Source of the DNA: Tessaracoccus sp.
Lineage (GTDB): Bacteria > Actinomycetota > Actinomycetes > Propionibacteriales > Propionibacteriaceae
Direction of reading: 5' to 3'
DNA length: 64,000 bases
Assembly (NCBI RefSeq): GCF_016714275.1
Contig: NZ_JADJNP010000001.1
Location: 372,001-436,000, forward strand
The notes under the pieces are model-generated. The model made no database searches. It was given only the letters and a program-made list of their open reading frames with translations, and was not told the DNA's origin. The position numbers and the translations under genes were made by a program. Below are positions 35,973 to 44,689 of the stretch, piece by piece (position 1 is the stretch's first letter; every line of letters starts with the position of its first letter).

Positions 35973-36680
35973 TCAGTTCCCGGATTCTGGCACGCGCCGC
36001 GCTCCCCCGGGCCGCGTCCCAGAATCCCCGCCCGACGAGCTCGGCTCGCCGGCGGAGTGCTCGGCGAGGCGCCCGATCAGGCGGTCGCGGCAGGGCGGCC
36101 ACTCGTCGCCGGTCAGGGAGTACAGAACGGTGTCGCGGACGGTGCCGTCGCGGCGCAGCTGCTGGCCGCGGATCACGCCGTCGCGCTGCGCACCGAGCCG
36201 CTCGATGGCGCGCTGGCTGGTGGTGTTGAGGTTGTCCGTGCGCCAGCCGACCGTGCGGTATCCGAGCACGTCGAACGCGTGCGCGAGCAGCAGCAGCTTC
36301 GCCGACGTGTTGACGTGCGTGCGCTGGGCGCGCCCCGCGTACCAGGTGTAGCCGATCTCCAGGCGCCGCACGGCGGGCAGGATCTCGGCGTAGCTGGTGC
36401 AGCCGATCACCTCGCCCGTGTCGTCGTCGAGGACCGCGAACGGGACGCGTTCGCCGCGCTCCTGGGCGGCCAGCGCAGCGGCTACATAGCCGGCCACACG
36501 GTCCGGCTCGGGCACCGACGTCAGGCGGTTCCGCCACAACTCACCGTCGTGTGTGACCGCCGTCAGGCCGGGAACGTGCGCCGCGGAGAGCGGTTCGAGA
36601 CGGACGCCGAACCAGGCCGCGGCGCCGTCGCGCAGCCGCTCGGCGCCGGCCACGAGGGCCGCGGGAGTCAGCGAGCTCAC
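35973..36680 (-). CDS. GNAT acetyltransferase, RimJ/RimL-like
   Basis: This 235-residue protein has a GNAT fold: substrate-side strand FGVRLEPLSAAHVPGL, central PFAVLDDDTGEVIGCTSY, RRLEIGYTWYAGRAQRTHVN and the acetyl-CoA region LGYRTVGWRTDNLNTTSQ followed by AIERLGAQRDGVIR. This order is that of RimJ/RimL-type N-acetyltransferases. The last 35 residues are a Gly/Ser/Arg-rich tail of low complexity. GTG 36680 overlaps the membrane-protein stop by four bases. Confidence 0.85.
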   Translation of the reverse strand: MSSLTPAALVAGAERLRDGAAAWFGVRLEPLSAAHVPGLTAVTHDGELWRNRLTSVPEPDRVAGYVAAALAAQERGERVPFAVLDDDTGEVIGCTSYAEILPAVRRLEIGYTWYAGRAQRTHVNTSAKLLLLAHAFDVLGYRTVGWRTDNLNTTSQRAIERLGAQRDGVIRGQQLRRDGTVRDTVLYSLTGDEWPPCRDRLIGRLAEHSAGEPSSSGGDSGTRPGGARRVPESGN

Positions 36681-37276
36681 GCGCGCCTCCCAACCAGCGC
36701 CCGAGCCGCGAGTCCGACGGCGGCGACGCCCGCCGCGACGGCCACGCCGCGCAGCGCCTCTGCTGTCAGCGTCTGTCGGGCCGTGCGGAGGAAGGCGTCG
36801 AGCAGCTCGGCGGGCGACGCGCCGGCGACCAACGCGTACGCGAGAAGCCCGAGCAGGACGGCGAGCGCGACGATGGCGGTCAGCCTGCCCACGTAGGCGA
36901 AGGACGCCAGGCCGGGGCGTAGTCCGCCGAGCACGACAGCGACCGTCTGGGCGAGGGCGATGCCCTGCAGACGAACGACGCCGACGCGCACCCAGCGGAC
37001 CCCTGCGCTCCCCAACCGAGGCGCCCAGCGCCGGGCGGCGAGTCCGGCGATCACGGAGCCGATGCCGATCATCGCGACCAACTCGGCCACCGCATACTGG
37101 CTGAACGGCAGCAGCGCCAACGGCATCTGCTCGGCCGGGGTGATGTCGCGCCAGAGGTTCTGCAGTGGAAGCCGCATGTCGCCGACCGCCCAGGGCAGGA
37201 GCCCGACGACGGCGCCTGCGACGCCCACCAGGACGGCCTGCCACGCGTCGAGGGTGCCCCTCGCGGAAGTCTGCAT
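36677..37276 (-). CDS. four-to-five-helix membrane protein, function unknown
   Basis: This 199-residue protein has hydrophobic segments near residues 13-30, 55-82, 100-118, 128-150 and 172-192. The extracellular or cytosolic loop NLWRDITPAEQMPLAL is the only polar stretch of note. I do not recognise a family. It overlaps the acetyltransferase gene and probably shares its transcript, which begins just downstream of tRNA-Arg on the same strand. Confidence 0.6.
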   Translation of the reverse strand: MQTSARGTLDAWQAVLVGVAGAVVGLLPWAVGDMRLPLQNLWRDITPAEQMPLALLPFSQYAVAELVAMIGIGSVIAGLAARRWAPRLGSAGVRWVRVGVVRLQGIALAQTVAVVLGGLRPGLASFAYVGRLTAIVALAVLLGLLAYALVAGASPAELLDAFLRTARQTLTAEALRGVAVAAGVAAVGLAARALVGRRA

Positions 37277-37341
37277 GCCTCGACCCTACCGACTGCGATC
37301 CGTCGGCTCTCTCGCGGGAGCGCCGTCGTCGGTGCCCGGAG

Positions 37342-37417
37342 TGGCGACCCTGGGAAGATTCGAACTTCCGACACACGGTTTAGGAAACCGTTGCTCTATC
37401 CCCTGAGCTACAGGGCC
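37342..37417 (-). tRNA. tRNA-Arg (CCT anticodon)
   Basis: The minus-strand cloverleaf begins GGCCCTG, has D arm GCTC...GAGC, anticodon stem ACGGT/ACCGT with loop TTCCTAA (anticodon CCT, reading AGG), T arm GGAAGTTCGAATCTTCC, acceptor 3' side CAGGGTC with discriminator G, and an encoded CCA. Confidence 0.95.
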
Positions 37418-37527
37418 AACCAGGACAGGATAGCGGCCCGACCAGGTGCTAGCGGACCCCGGCTGCACACGCCCCGACCCGACGTCCTAAAATCACAAGA
37501 AGTTTGTATTAAATATGAAGGGGCGCG

Positions 37528-38301
37528 ATGAACGAGATGAAACGACTGCAGGGGCATTGGGTGCTGGCCAAGCTCGGCAAGCGCGTGCTGCGCCCAGGCG
37601 GCATCGAGCTGACAAAGCGGTTGGTGAAGGCGGCCGCGCCCGTGACGTCGGACCGGATCGTCGAGTTCGGGCCCGGCGTCGGGCGCACGGCGGAGCTTCT
37701 GCTGAACGCCAACCCGGCGTCGTACTGCGGCGTGGATCCGAACCCCGAGGCCGCTCCACAGCTCCGCGCCGTCCTGGCCGACCGTCCGAACACACGACTG
37801 ATCGAGGCCTCGGCGGCCGACACCGGCCTCCCCGACGCGAAAGCCGACCTCGTCCTGGGCGAGGCGATGCTCACGATGCAGCCCGAACACACCAAGCGGG
37901 CGATCGTCGCGGAGGCCGCGCGGCTACTCGCTCCCGGTGGCCGGTACGCCGTCCACGAACTCAGCCTGGTGCCCGACGAGTGCCCCGAGGACGTGGCGAC
38001 CACCGTCTCGCGCACACTGTCGAGGGGCATCAAGGTCGGCGCCCGGCCGCTCACCCGGCCCGGCTGGGTCGCATTGCTGGAAGACGCCGGCCTCGTCGTC
38101 GAATGGACATCGACGAACCCCATGCGGCTGCTCGAGCCCAGCCGCCTGGTGGCAGACGAGGGTCTCCTCGGCGCGGCCCGGTTCGCCCTCAACGTCGCCC
38201 GCTTCCCCGAGGCCCGGACACGCATCCGTGCGATGCGCTCCGTGTTCCGCGCCCACTCCGACCACCTCGCGGCGATTGCACTCGTCGCCCGCAAGCCCTG
38301 A
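37528..38301 (+). CDS. SAM-dependent methyltransferase
   Basis: This 257-residue class I methyltransferase has motif I VEFGPGVGRTAELLL, the acidic residue of motif II in YCGVDPNPEA, and LGEAMLTMQPEH as motif IV. An N-terminal helical lid (RVLRPGGIELTKRLVKAA) and a C-terminal helical part are typical of small-molecule methyltransferases. ATG 37528 has GAAGGGG about 6-12 bases upstream. It is followed 22 bases later by a cupin, so a two-gene operon is likely. The substrate is unknown. Confidence 0.85.
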   Translation: MNEMKRLQGHWVLAKLGKRVLRPGGIELTKRLVKAAAPVTSDRIVEFGPGVGRTAELLLNANPASYCGVDPNPEAAPQLRAVLADRPNTRLIEASAADTGLPDAKADLVLGEAMLTMQPEHTKRAIVAEAARLLAPGGRYAVHELSLVPDECPEDVATTVSRTLSRGIKVGARPLTRPGWVALLEDAGLVVEWTSTNPMRLLEPSRLVADEGLLGAARFALNVARFPEARTRIRAMRSVFRAHSDHLAAIALVARKP

Positions 38302-38323
38302 CCACACCACACAAGGAGAACCC

Positions 38324-38662
38324 ATGGCATCCACCGAGACCGCCCAGAACGTCGCCGTCCTGAACGTGCTGCACGACCTGCCCATCACCAAGGAGGCGAC
38401 GACATCACGCGTGCTGGTCAACAACCCGCTGCTCCGCGTCGTCGACTTCGCCTTCGACGAAGGCCAGCTCCTGACTGAGCACAGCAGCCCCCGGGCCGTG
38501 GTGGTGACGTTGCTCAGCGGCACCATGGACTTCGACCTCAGCGGCACCACCCACCACCTCACTCCCGGCGACATCCTCTACATGGCCCCCGGCGAGGTAC
38601 ACGCCCTCCGCGCCACCAGCCCGTGCCACATGCAACTGGTGATGGTCGACGTCGACGCCTGA
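38324..38662 (+). CDS. small cupin-domain protein
   Basis: This 112-residue single-domain cupin has motif 1 FDEGQLLTEHSSPRAVVVTL and motif 2 LTPGDILYMAPGEVHALRA, with His/Glu residues in the usual metal positions. AAGGAGAA precedes ATG 38324. Similar cupins paired with methyltransferases in anaerobes act as sensors or small-molecule enzymes. The stop codon falls in the first degenerate unit of repeat array A (GACGCCTGA). Confidence 0.85.
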   Translation: MASTETAQNVAVLNVLHDLPITKEATTSRVLVNNPLLRVVDFAFDEGQLLTEHSSPRAVVVTLLSGTMDFDLSGTTHHLTPGDILYMAPGEVHALRATSPCHMQLVMVDVDA

Positions 38663-38679
38663 CCACCGTCGCACCGCTG

Positions 38680-38857
38680 AGGCTGCCTTCCGCTCCGCGA
38701 CGCCAGCGTTCCACCGTGACGCCTGCCTTCCGTACCGTGACGCCTGCCCCCGACCGAAGACGCCTGCCTTGCGTCAAGACGCCTGCCTTGTCACGTCAGA
38801 TAAGGCAGGCGTCACGACGTATCGCAGGTGTCACGGCCTTAGGCAGGCGTCACGAAC
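38680..38857. repeat. intergenic dyad repeat array A
   Basis: Six units in one orientation (consensus GTGACGCCWGCCTTCC, period 19-22 bp, for instance at 38717, 38738, 38759, 38778) are followed by three in the opposite orientation (GGCAGGCGTCAC at 38804 and 38842, a degenerate GCAGGTGTCAC at 38824). The two halves are mutually complementary, so the array can fold into one long imperfect hairpin. It fills the space between the cupin gene and the DnaA-box-like cluster. Confidence 0.85.
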
Positions 38858-38910
38858 TGATCCGATGGAGGAAGCAGGGAGGGAATTGTCGAGCGATTCG
38901 AGCACCAGAC

Positions 38911-38992
38911 TGTGGACAACTTCGACGATCTCACGAAAGCTATCCACAGATCGCGATGGCGGGGTACCCACCCGATAGAAGCGTTGTCCACT
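38911..38992. other. cluster of three DnaA-box-like 9-mers
   Basis: TGTGGACAA at 38911-38919 is the reverse complement of TTGTCCACA, a perfect actinobacterial DnaA box. CTATCCACA at 38940-38948 and TTGTCCACT at 38984-38992 each differ by one or two bases. No oriC genes are near. The rest of 38858-38998 shows nothing else. Confidence 0.4.
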
Positions 38993-38998
38993 TGAGCC

Positions 38999-39934
38999 AT
39001 GACCACACCTCAGTCCGGCATCACTCGAGCCCAGCTGATCGCCAACGGCCTGACTCCCGCAGAGATCGAGGCGCGGCTGCGAGCGGGCCTCCTGCACCGC
39101 GTTCGCCGTGGCGTCTACTGCACGAGCGAGGAACTCAGCCCTCGCGAAGCACACCGTCGACTGATCACGGCGACGCTTCCGCTTGTCGATACCTCGAGCG
39201 TTTTCACCCACCAGTCGGCTGCCGTCCTCCATGGATTGCCACTCCCTGACGTTCCGGTCTCCGTCCTCATGACGCGGCGAACAAACGGGCACGGCGACCG
39301 CAGCGAGGCAATGCGCGTTCGCCACACCGTCCTGGCCGACGACGAGGTCACGTTCATCGACGGTATTCCGGTCACGACCCTCGCCCGCACAGCGTCGGAC
39401 CTCGCGCGGCTGCTTCCGTACGAGTGGGGCGTCGCGGTGTGCGACGCTGCACTCCACGTCGGGCTTCCGAAGGAGCTTCTCCGCGCTGCAGTCACTCGCC
39501 ATCGCAAGCTCCGCGGCAACCCGAAGGCCCGCATGGCAACGCAGTTTGCCGATGGCCGAGCTGAGTCGCCGGCGGAGTCGCGAAGCCGGGTCCAGATCGC
39601 TCGCGCCGGTCTCCCCGAACCCGTGCCCCAGTATGAGATCTACGACTCCAACGGAGTGTTCGTCGCACGCACCGACTTCGGTTGGCCCGCGTACCAACTG
39701 ATCGGTGAGGTGGACGGCAAGTGGAAGTACGGCGACCTGCTCAAGCCCGGCCAAAGCCCACAGGATGCGATCATGCAGGAGAAACGCCGCGAGGAGGCCA
39801 TCCGCCAGGCAGGTTTCTGGCCCGTACGGTGGGACGTGCCCGCGCTGGAGCGCTACGGAGAGGTGCCACGACTGGTGCAGCGTGCTCTCGAACTTCAGCG
39901 CAGGTCCTTCGCCGCCGCCCGAATAGGACCGTGA
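38999..39934 (+). CDS. AbiEi-like antitoxin-domain/DUF559-type protein
   Basis: This 311-residue protein begins with a winged-helix-like segment (ITRAQLIANGLTPAEIEARL, VRRGVYCTSEELSPREAH) found at the N-terminus of AbiEi-family type IV antitoxin proteins. The middle has FTHQSAAVLHGLPLPD and TTLARTASDLARLLPYEWG. The C-terminal third (QYEIYDSNGVFVARTDFGWP, GEVDGKWKYGD, EKRREEAIRQAGFWPVRW) resembles a Vsr/DUF559 nuclease-like fold with D, E and K in place. It is a stand-alone gene with no AbiEii toxin next to it. Such solitary genes are common in actinobacteria and their role is unknown. The stop codon TGA lies within the first unit of repeat array B. Confidence 0.75.
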   Translation: MTTPQSGITRAQLIANGLTPAEIEARLRAGLLHRVRRGVYCTSEELSPREAHRRLITATLPLVDTSSVFTHQSAAVLHGLPLPDVPVSVLMTRRTNGHGDRSEAMRVRHTVLADDEVTFIDGIPVTTLARTASDLARLLPYEWGVAVCDAALHVGLPKELLRAAVTRHRKLRGNPKARMATQFADGRAESPAESRSRVQIARAGLPEPVPQYEIYDSNGVFVARTDFGWPAYQLIGEVDGKWKYGDLLKPGQSPQDAIMQEKRREEAIRQAGFWPVRWDVPALERYGEVPRLVQRALELQRRSFAAARIGP

Positions 39935-40072
39935 CGCCTGCCCTCCATCCCTGACGCCTGCGCTAAATCACGGCGCCTGCGTTCTCACGCGTGACAGGGC
40001 AGGCGTCACGATATTAGCCAGGCGTCACGGGCAGAGGGCAGGCATCGCGGTACGGAAGGCAGGCGTCACGGA
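39931..40072. repeat. intergenic dyad repeat array B
   Basis: Three forward units start at 39931 (GTGACGCCTGCCCTCCATCC, next ones at 39951 and 39971). Four inverted units follow (GGCAGGCGTCAC near 39998, GCCAGGCGTCAC near 40018, GGCAGGCATCGC near 40037, GGCAGGCGTCAC near 40059). Period is about 20 bp. The first unit supplies the stop codon of the AbiEi-like gene and the array ends 10 bases before the stop of the opposing gene. Confidence 0.85.
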
Positions 40073-40082
40073 GGGTGCGCGG

Positions 40083-41096
40083 TCAGCGGAGCGAGCCGTA
40101 GGTTGACTTCGCCTTCTCCAAGGCCGACACGTAGCCGGCACGCTCGTAGGCGTCGGCGGCCGCGTCGGCGGGGACCGCGAGAAGGCCACGGGCCTTGTCC
40201 AGCGTCAGATCCCTCGCGCGGAGCCACTGCGAAAGACCGTCGACGAGGACCTGCGCGTAGGCCGGCCCGCGGCGCACCAGCGATGAGGTCGTCATCACGA
40301 CGTCGGCGCCGGCAAGGATGTACTTGACCACATCGTCGGCGGTGTCGACGCCGGTCGTCGCCGCCAACGAAGCCTTCAGCTTGCCCTGCAGCACCGCGAT
40401 CCACGTCCGCGGCAGGCGTCCCTCGACCGGCGACGACAGCGAGACGCCGGACTCGACCGCGACACGATCGACGTCGATGTCCGGCTGCAGGAACCGGTTG
40501 AACAGCACCAGGCCGTCGGCGCCCGCGGCGTCGAGCTGCAACGCCATGTTCCCGACCGACGAGAAGTACGGGCTGAGCTTGACCGCCACCGGGATGTCTA
40601 CGGCGGACTTCACCGCGCTCAGGATCTCCAGGTGCCGCTCCTCGACCTCGCGTCCGGACACCGTGATGTCGCCAGGCACGAAGTAGATGTTCAGCTCGAC
40701 GGCGGCCGCACCCGCATCGGCTAGCCTCCGCGCCGAGGCCGTCCATCCGCCGACCGACGCGCCGTTCAGCGAGGCGATCAACGGCACGTCGATCGCCTTC
40801 GCTCCCTCCTCGACGAGGCGCAGGTACGCGTGGCTCGCATCCTTCTCGGAGACGGGGACGGACGGGAAGTAGCTGAGCGCCTCCGCGAATGAGTCGTCGT
40901 ACAGCTCCTCCAACGCCGCAACCGACTCAGCCTCCCGCCGCAGCTGCTCCTCGAACAGCGAGTACATGACGACGGCGCCGACGCCGCCGTCGGCCAACGC
41001 CCGGATGCCCTCCACCGTCTGCGACAGCGGCCCCGCCGACGCGACGACGGGGTTGCGCAGCCGCAGTCCCAAGTAGTCGGTGCTGAGATTGGTCAT
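40083..41096 (-). CDS. dihydroorotate-dehydrogenase-like FMN protein
   Basis: This 337-residue TIM-barrel protein has the PyrD-like signature (YLGLRLRNPVVASAGPLS, SLNGASVGGWTASARRLAD, PVAVKLSPYFSS, GADGLVLFNRFLQPDID, VKYILAGADVVMTTSSLVRRG). It is the stand-alone DHODH-like type often found next to pyruvate:ferredoxin oxidoreductase genes, not necessarily part of pyrimidine synthesis. ATG 41096 has GAGGAGAGAAACG upstream; ATG 41111, which overlaps the preceding stop, is an alternative. It is the last gene of the oxidoreductase operon. Confidence 0.85.
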   Translation of the reverse strand: MTNLSTDYLGLRLRNPVVASAGPLSQTVEGIRALADGGVGAVVMYSLFEEQLRREAESVAALEELYDDSFAEALSYFPSVPVSEKDASHAYLRLVEEGAKAIDVPLIASLNGASVGGWTASARRLADAGAAAVELNIYFVPGDITVSGREVEERHLEILSAVKSAVDIPVAVKLSPYFSSVGNMALQLDAAGADGLVLFNRFLQPDIDVDRVAVESGVSLSSPVEGRLPRTWIAVLQGKLKASLAATTGVDTADDVVKYILAGADVVMTTSSLVRRGPAYAQVLVDGLSQWLRARDLTLDKARGLLAVPADAAADAYERAGYVSALEKAKSTYGSLR

Positions 41097-41107
41097 CGTT
41101 TCTCTCC

Positions 41108-44100
41108 TCATACCCGCCAGGTTCCGGTGGTCTGGGCGTCGGCGGCGAAGCGGTCGGCGCCGCGCGTGGCCAGCTCCTCGTACTCCGCCCAGCGCCGGTC
41201 GACCTGGTCCTGCGCCAGCTTGATCAAGCGTTCTGCCTCCTCCGGGTCCGCGGCCTTGAGCACCTTGTACCGCAGCTCGGCCGAGCGGTACTTCTCCAGC
41301 GACATCCTCGGGCGCGGCGAGTCCAGCAGGAACGGGTTGCCGCCGGCGTCGCGGATGACCGGGTTGTAGCGCATCAGCGGCCAGTGGCCGGAGTTGACGG
41401 CCCGGTACTGCTGCTCGAGACCCTTCCGGATGTCGATGCCGTGCGCGATGCAGTGGCTGTAGGCGATGATCAGGCTCGGGCCGTCGTACGCCTCAGCCTC
41501 GCGGAAGGCCGTCAACGTCTGCTGCGGGTCAGCGCCCATCGCGACGCGCGCCACGTACACCGAGCCGTACGCCATGGCCTGCATGGCCAGGTCCTTCTTG
41601 TTGCTGATCTTGCCGCCGGAGGCGAACTTCGCGACGGCGCCTAGCGGCGTCGACTTCGAGGCCTGGCCGCCGGTGTTCGAGTACACCTCGGTGTCCAGCA
41701 CCAGGATGTTCACGTCGCGGCCGCTCGCCAGGACGTGGTCGAGTCCGGAGCTGCCGATGTCGTAGGCCCAGCCGTCGCCGCCGACGATCCACACCGAGCG
41801 CCGGGTGAGGTGGTCGGCGACGCTCTTCAGGTCGTCGATCGTCGGGCCGCTCAGCTCGCCCAGTCGCTCCTTCAACGACTCCACCCGCGCCATCTGCAGC
41901 GCCAACTCGGAGCCCTGCTTCTGGTCCGATCCGAGGATCGCGTCGACGAGCGCGTCGTCGGCGATCTCGCCGCGCAGCTCTTCCAGCCGCGCCCGCGCCA
42001 GGTCCTCGTGCAGGTCCGCCGCCAGCCGCATGCCGAGACCGAACTCCGCGTTGTCCTCGAACAGCGAGTTCGACCAGGCAGGGCCGCGGCCCGCCGCGTT
42101 CTTCGCCCACGGGGTCGTCGGCAGATTGCCGCCGTAGATCGAGGAGCAGCCGGTCGCGTTCGCCACGGTGACGCGGTCGCCGAACAGCTGCGTCAGCAGC
42201 TTCAGGTAGGGCGTCTCGCCGCAGCCGGAGCAGGCGCCGGAGAACTCGAACAGCGGCTCGAGCAGCTGGATGCCGCGCACCGTCGAGTAGTCGATCCACG
42301 TGCGGTCGTTCAGCGGGATCTCCTCGAAGAACTCCACCGCCTCCCTGTCGGCCTCGCGGTCCAGCTTGGGCACCAGGTTGATGGCCCGGCGCGACGGCTG
42401 ATCGATCGGCTTGACCGGACACGCTTCGACGCAGAGCCCGCATCCTGTGCAGTCCTCCACGTACACCTGCAGCGTGTACGCCGTCGATGGCAGGCCGGCC
42501 GCGTTCAGCGGGGCGCTGAGGAAGCCGTCGGGGGCCTCCGTGATCGCGCCCTCGGGATAGGTCTTCGACCGCAGCACCGCGTGCGGGCACACGAACACGC
42601 AGTTGCCGCACTGGATGCACGCCTCCGGATCCCACTCGGCGACGATCTCGGAGATGTTGCGCTTCTCGTACTTGGTGGTGCCCGACGGGTAGGTCCCGTC
42701 CACGGGCAGCGCCGAGACGGGCAGGTCGTCGCCGCGACCCTCCAACATGATGGCCGTGACGTCGCGCACGAACGACGGCGCGTCCGCCGGCACCGGCGGG
42801 ATCAGGCCCAGCCCAGACTCGGCCGACTCGGGCACGTCGATATGATGCAGCTCCGCCAGCGCCTGGTCGACGGCCTCATGGTTCTTCCGCACCACCTCGG
42901 CCGACTTGCGCGCGTAGGTCTTGGTGATGGCCTTCTTGATCTTCTCGATCGCCAGATCCCGCGGGAGGACGCCGGAGATCGCGAAGAAGCAGGTCTGCAG
43001 GATGGTGTTCGTGCGCGAGCCGAGCCCCGCGGCGCGCGCCACCTTGCCTGCGTCGATCGCGTAGACGTCGACGCCCAGCTCGATGATCCGCTCCTGCATC
43101 GGCCGCGGCAGGTGCCGCCAGGTGTCGGCGCCGTGCACGGAGTTGAGCAGCAGCGTCGTTCCCGGCCGGGCGAACTCCAGGACGTCGGCACGCTCAAGGA
43201 TCGACCAGTGGTGGCACCCGACGAACCCGGCCTTGTTGACCAGGTACGGCGCGCGGATCGGGTTCGGCCCGAAGCGCAGGTGCGACACGGTGCGCGAGCC
43301 GGACTTCTTCGAGTCGTAGACGAAGTAGCCCTGCGCGAACGTGTCATCGGAGTCGCCGAGGATCTTGATGGTGTTCTTGTTGGCGCCGACGGTGCCGTCA
43401 GACCCCAACCCATAGAACACCGCGCGCAGCGTCTCCGGATCCTCAAGGTCCAAGGACGCGTCGTAGGAGAGCGAGAGGTGCGTCACGTCGTCGTAGATGC
43501 CGACGGTGAACCGCGGCTTGGGCGCGACGGCGGCCAGCTCGTCGAAAACAGCCTTGGCCATTGCGGGCGTGAACTCCTTCGACGACAGGCCGTACCGCCC
43601 ACCGATCACCATCGGCAACGACGCCCTGCGCCCCGCCCCGACGGCCTCGGCCAGCGCGCTGGTGACGTCGAGGAACAGCGGCTCGCCGCCCGCCCCCGGC
43701 TCCTTGGTCCGGTCGAGGACCGCGATGCGCTGCACCGTCTCCGGCAGCGCCGCCAGCAGCGCCTCGGCCGGGAACGGGCGGTAAAGGCGCACCTGCAGCA
43801 CGCCGACGCGTTCGCCGTCGGCGACCAGCTGATCGACGACCGGGGTGACGGCCTCGATGCCCGAGCCCATGATGATCGCGACGCGCTCGGCCTCGGGGTG
43901 TCCGGTGTACTCGATCAGCTCATAGCGGCGGCCGGTGAGCTCGGCGAACCGGGCCATGGTGTCGGCGACGACGGCAGGTGCCCACTGGTAGTACGGGTTG
44001 GCCGTCTCCCGCGACTGGAAGTACGTGTCCGGGTTCTGCGCCGTGCCCCGGATGAACGGGTTCGCGGGGCTGAGCGCGCGGCTGCGGTGTTCGAGGACCA

Positions 44101-44689
44101 GCTGGCGAGGGATGAATGCGCGCAGCTCGTCGTCGGTCAGCGGTACAAGGGTGTTCAGTTCGTGCGAGGTACGGAAGCCGTCGAAGAAGTGGACGAACGG
44201 CAGCCGGGCGCCCAGTGTCGCGCGGTGCGCGATGGCCGCCATGTCGTGGGCCTCCTGCACCGACGCGGAGCTCAGCAGGCAGACGCCGGTCTGGCGCACG
44301 GCCATGACGTCCTGGTGGTCGCCGAAGATCGAGAGGCCCTGCGTGGCCAGCGACCGCGCGGCGACGTGGAAGACGGTCGAGGTCAGCTCACCGGCGATCC
44401 GGTACATGTTCGGGATCATCAGCAGCAGGCCCTGCGACGCGGTGAACGTCGTGGACAGCGCACCGCCCTGCAGCGCGCCGTGCATGGCGCCGGCGGCGCC
44501 ACCCTCGGACTGCATCTCGATGACCGTGGGCACCTGGCCCCAGACGTTGGCCCTGCGGTGCGCGGCCCACTCGTCGGCCAGCTCCGCCATGGTCGAGCTG
44601 GGGGTGATCGGGTAGATGGAGCACAGCTCGCTGACGCGGTAGGCGACGTCTGCCGCGGCCTCGTTGCCGTCGACGATGACCTTTCTCAT
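41108..44689 (-). CDS. nifJ: pyruvate:ferredoxin (flavodoxin) oxidoreductase
   Basis: This 1193-residue single-chain enzyme oxidises pyruvate with CoA to acetyl-CoA, CO2 and reduced ferredoxin. Domains in order: substrate-binding domain I (SELCSIYPITPSSTMAELAD), domain II/III (VTPVVDQLVADGERVGVLQV), the two-cluster ferredoxin domain (CIQCGNCVFVCPH and CTGCGLCVEACPV), a further cluster Cys in CSGCGETPYLKLL, and the ThDP domain (GDGWAYDIGSSGLDHVL, EVYSNTGGQASKSTP). The start is ATG 44689, overlapping the preceding stop; the longer upstream frame is shadow. It indicates anaerobic or microaerobic pyruvate metabolism. Confidence 0.95.
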   Translation of the reverse strand: MRKVIVDGNEAAADVAYRVSELCSIYPITPSSTMAELADEWAAHRRANVWGQVPTVIEMQSEGGAAGAMHGALQGGALSTTFTASQGLLLMIPNMYRIAGELTSTVFHVAARSLATQGLSIFGDHQDVMAVRQTGVCLLSSASVQEAHDMAAIAHRATLGARLPFVHFFDGFRTSHELNTLVPLTDDELRAFIPRQLVLEHRSRALSPANPFIRGTAQNPDTYFQSRETANPYYQWAPAVVADTMARFAELTGRRYELIEYTGHPEAERVAIIMGSGIEAVTPVVDQLVADGERVGVLQVRLYRPFPAEALLAALPETVQRIAVLDRTKEPGAGGEPLFLDVTSALAEAVGAGRRASLPMVIGGRYGLSSKEFTPAMAKAVFDELAAVAPKPRFTVGIYDDVTHLSLSYDASLDLEDPETLRAVFYGLGSDGTVGANKNTIKILGDSDDTFAQGYFVYDSKKSGSRTVSHLRFGPNPIRAPYLVNKAGFVGCHHWSILERADVLEFARPGTTLLLNSVHGADTWRHLPRPMQERIIELGVDVYAIDAGKVARAAGLGSRTNTILQTCFFAISGVLPRDLAIEKIKKAITKTYARKSAEVVRKNHEAVDQALAELHHIDVPESAESGLGLIPPVPADAPSFVRDVTAIMLEGRGDDLPVSALPVDGTYPSGTTKYEKRNISEIVAEWDPEACIQCGNCVFVCPHAVLRSKTYPEGAITEAPDGFLSAPLNAAGLPSTAYTLQVYVEDCTGCGLCVEACPVKPIDQPSRRAINLVPKLDREADREAVEFFEEIPLNDRTWIDYSTVRGIQLLEPLFEFSGACSGCGETPYLKLLTQLFGDRVTVANATGCSSIYGGNLPTTPWAKNAAGRGPAWSNSLFEDNAEFGLGMRLAADLHEDLARARLEELRGEIADDALVDAILGSDQKQGSELALQMARVESLKERLGELSGPTIDDLKSVADHLTRRSVWIVGGDGWAYDIGSSGLDHVLASGRDVNILVLDTEVYSNTGGQASKSTPLGAVAKFASGGKISNKKDLAMQAMAYGSVYVARVAMGADPQQTLTAFREAEAYDGPSLIIAYSHCIAHGIDIRKGLEQQYRAVNSGHWPLMRYNPVIRDAGGNPFLLDSPRPRMSLEKYRSAELRYKVLKAADPEEAERLIKLAQDQVDRRWAEYEELATRGADRFAADAQTTGTWRV

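Noticed and set aside
38911..38992. Chromosomal replication origin
   Set aside because: Only three boxes, no AT-rich region, and no dnaA, dnaN or rnpA nearby.
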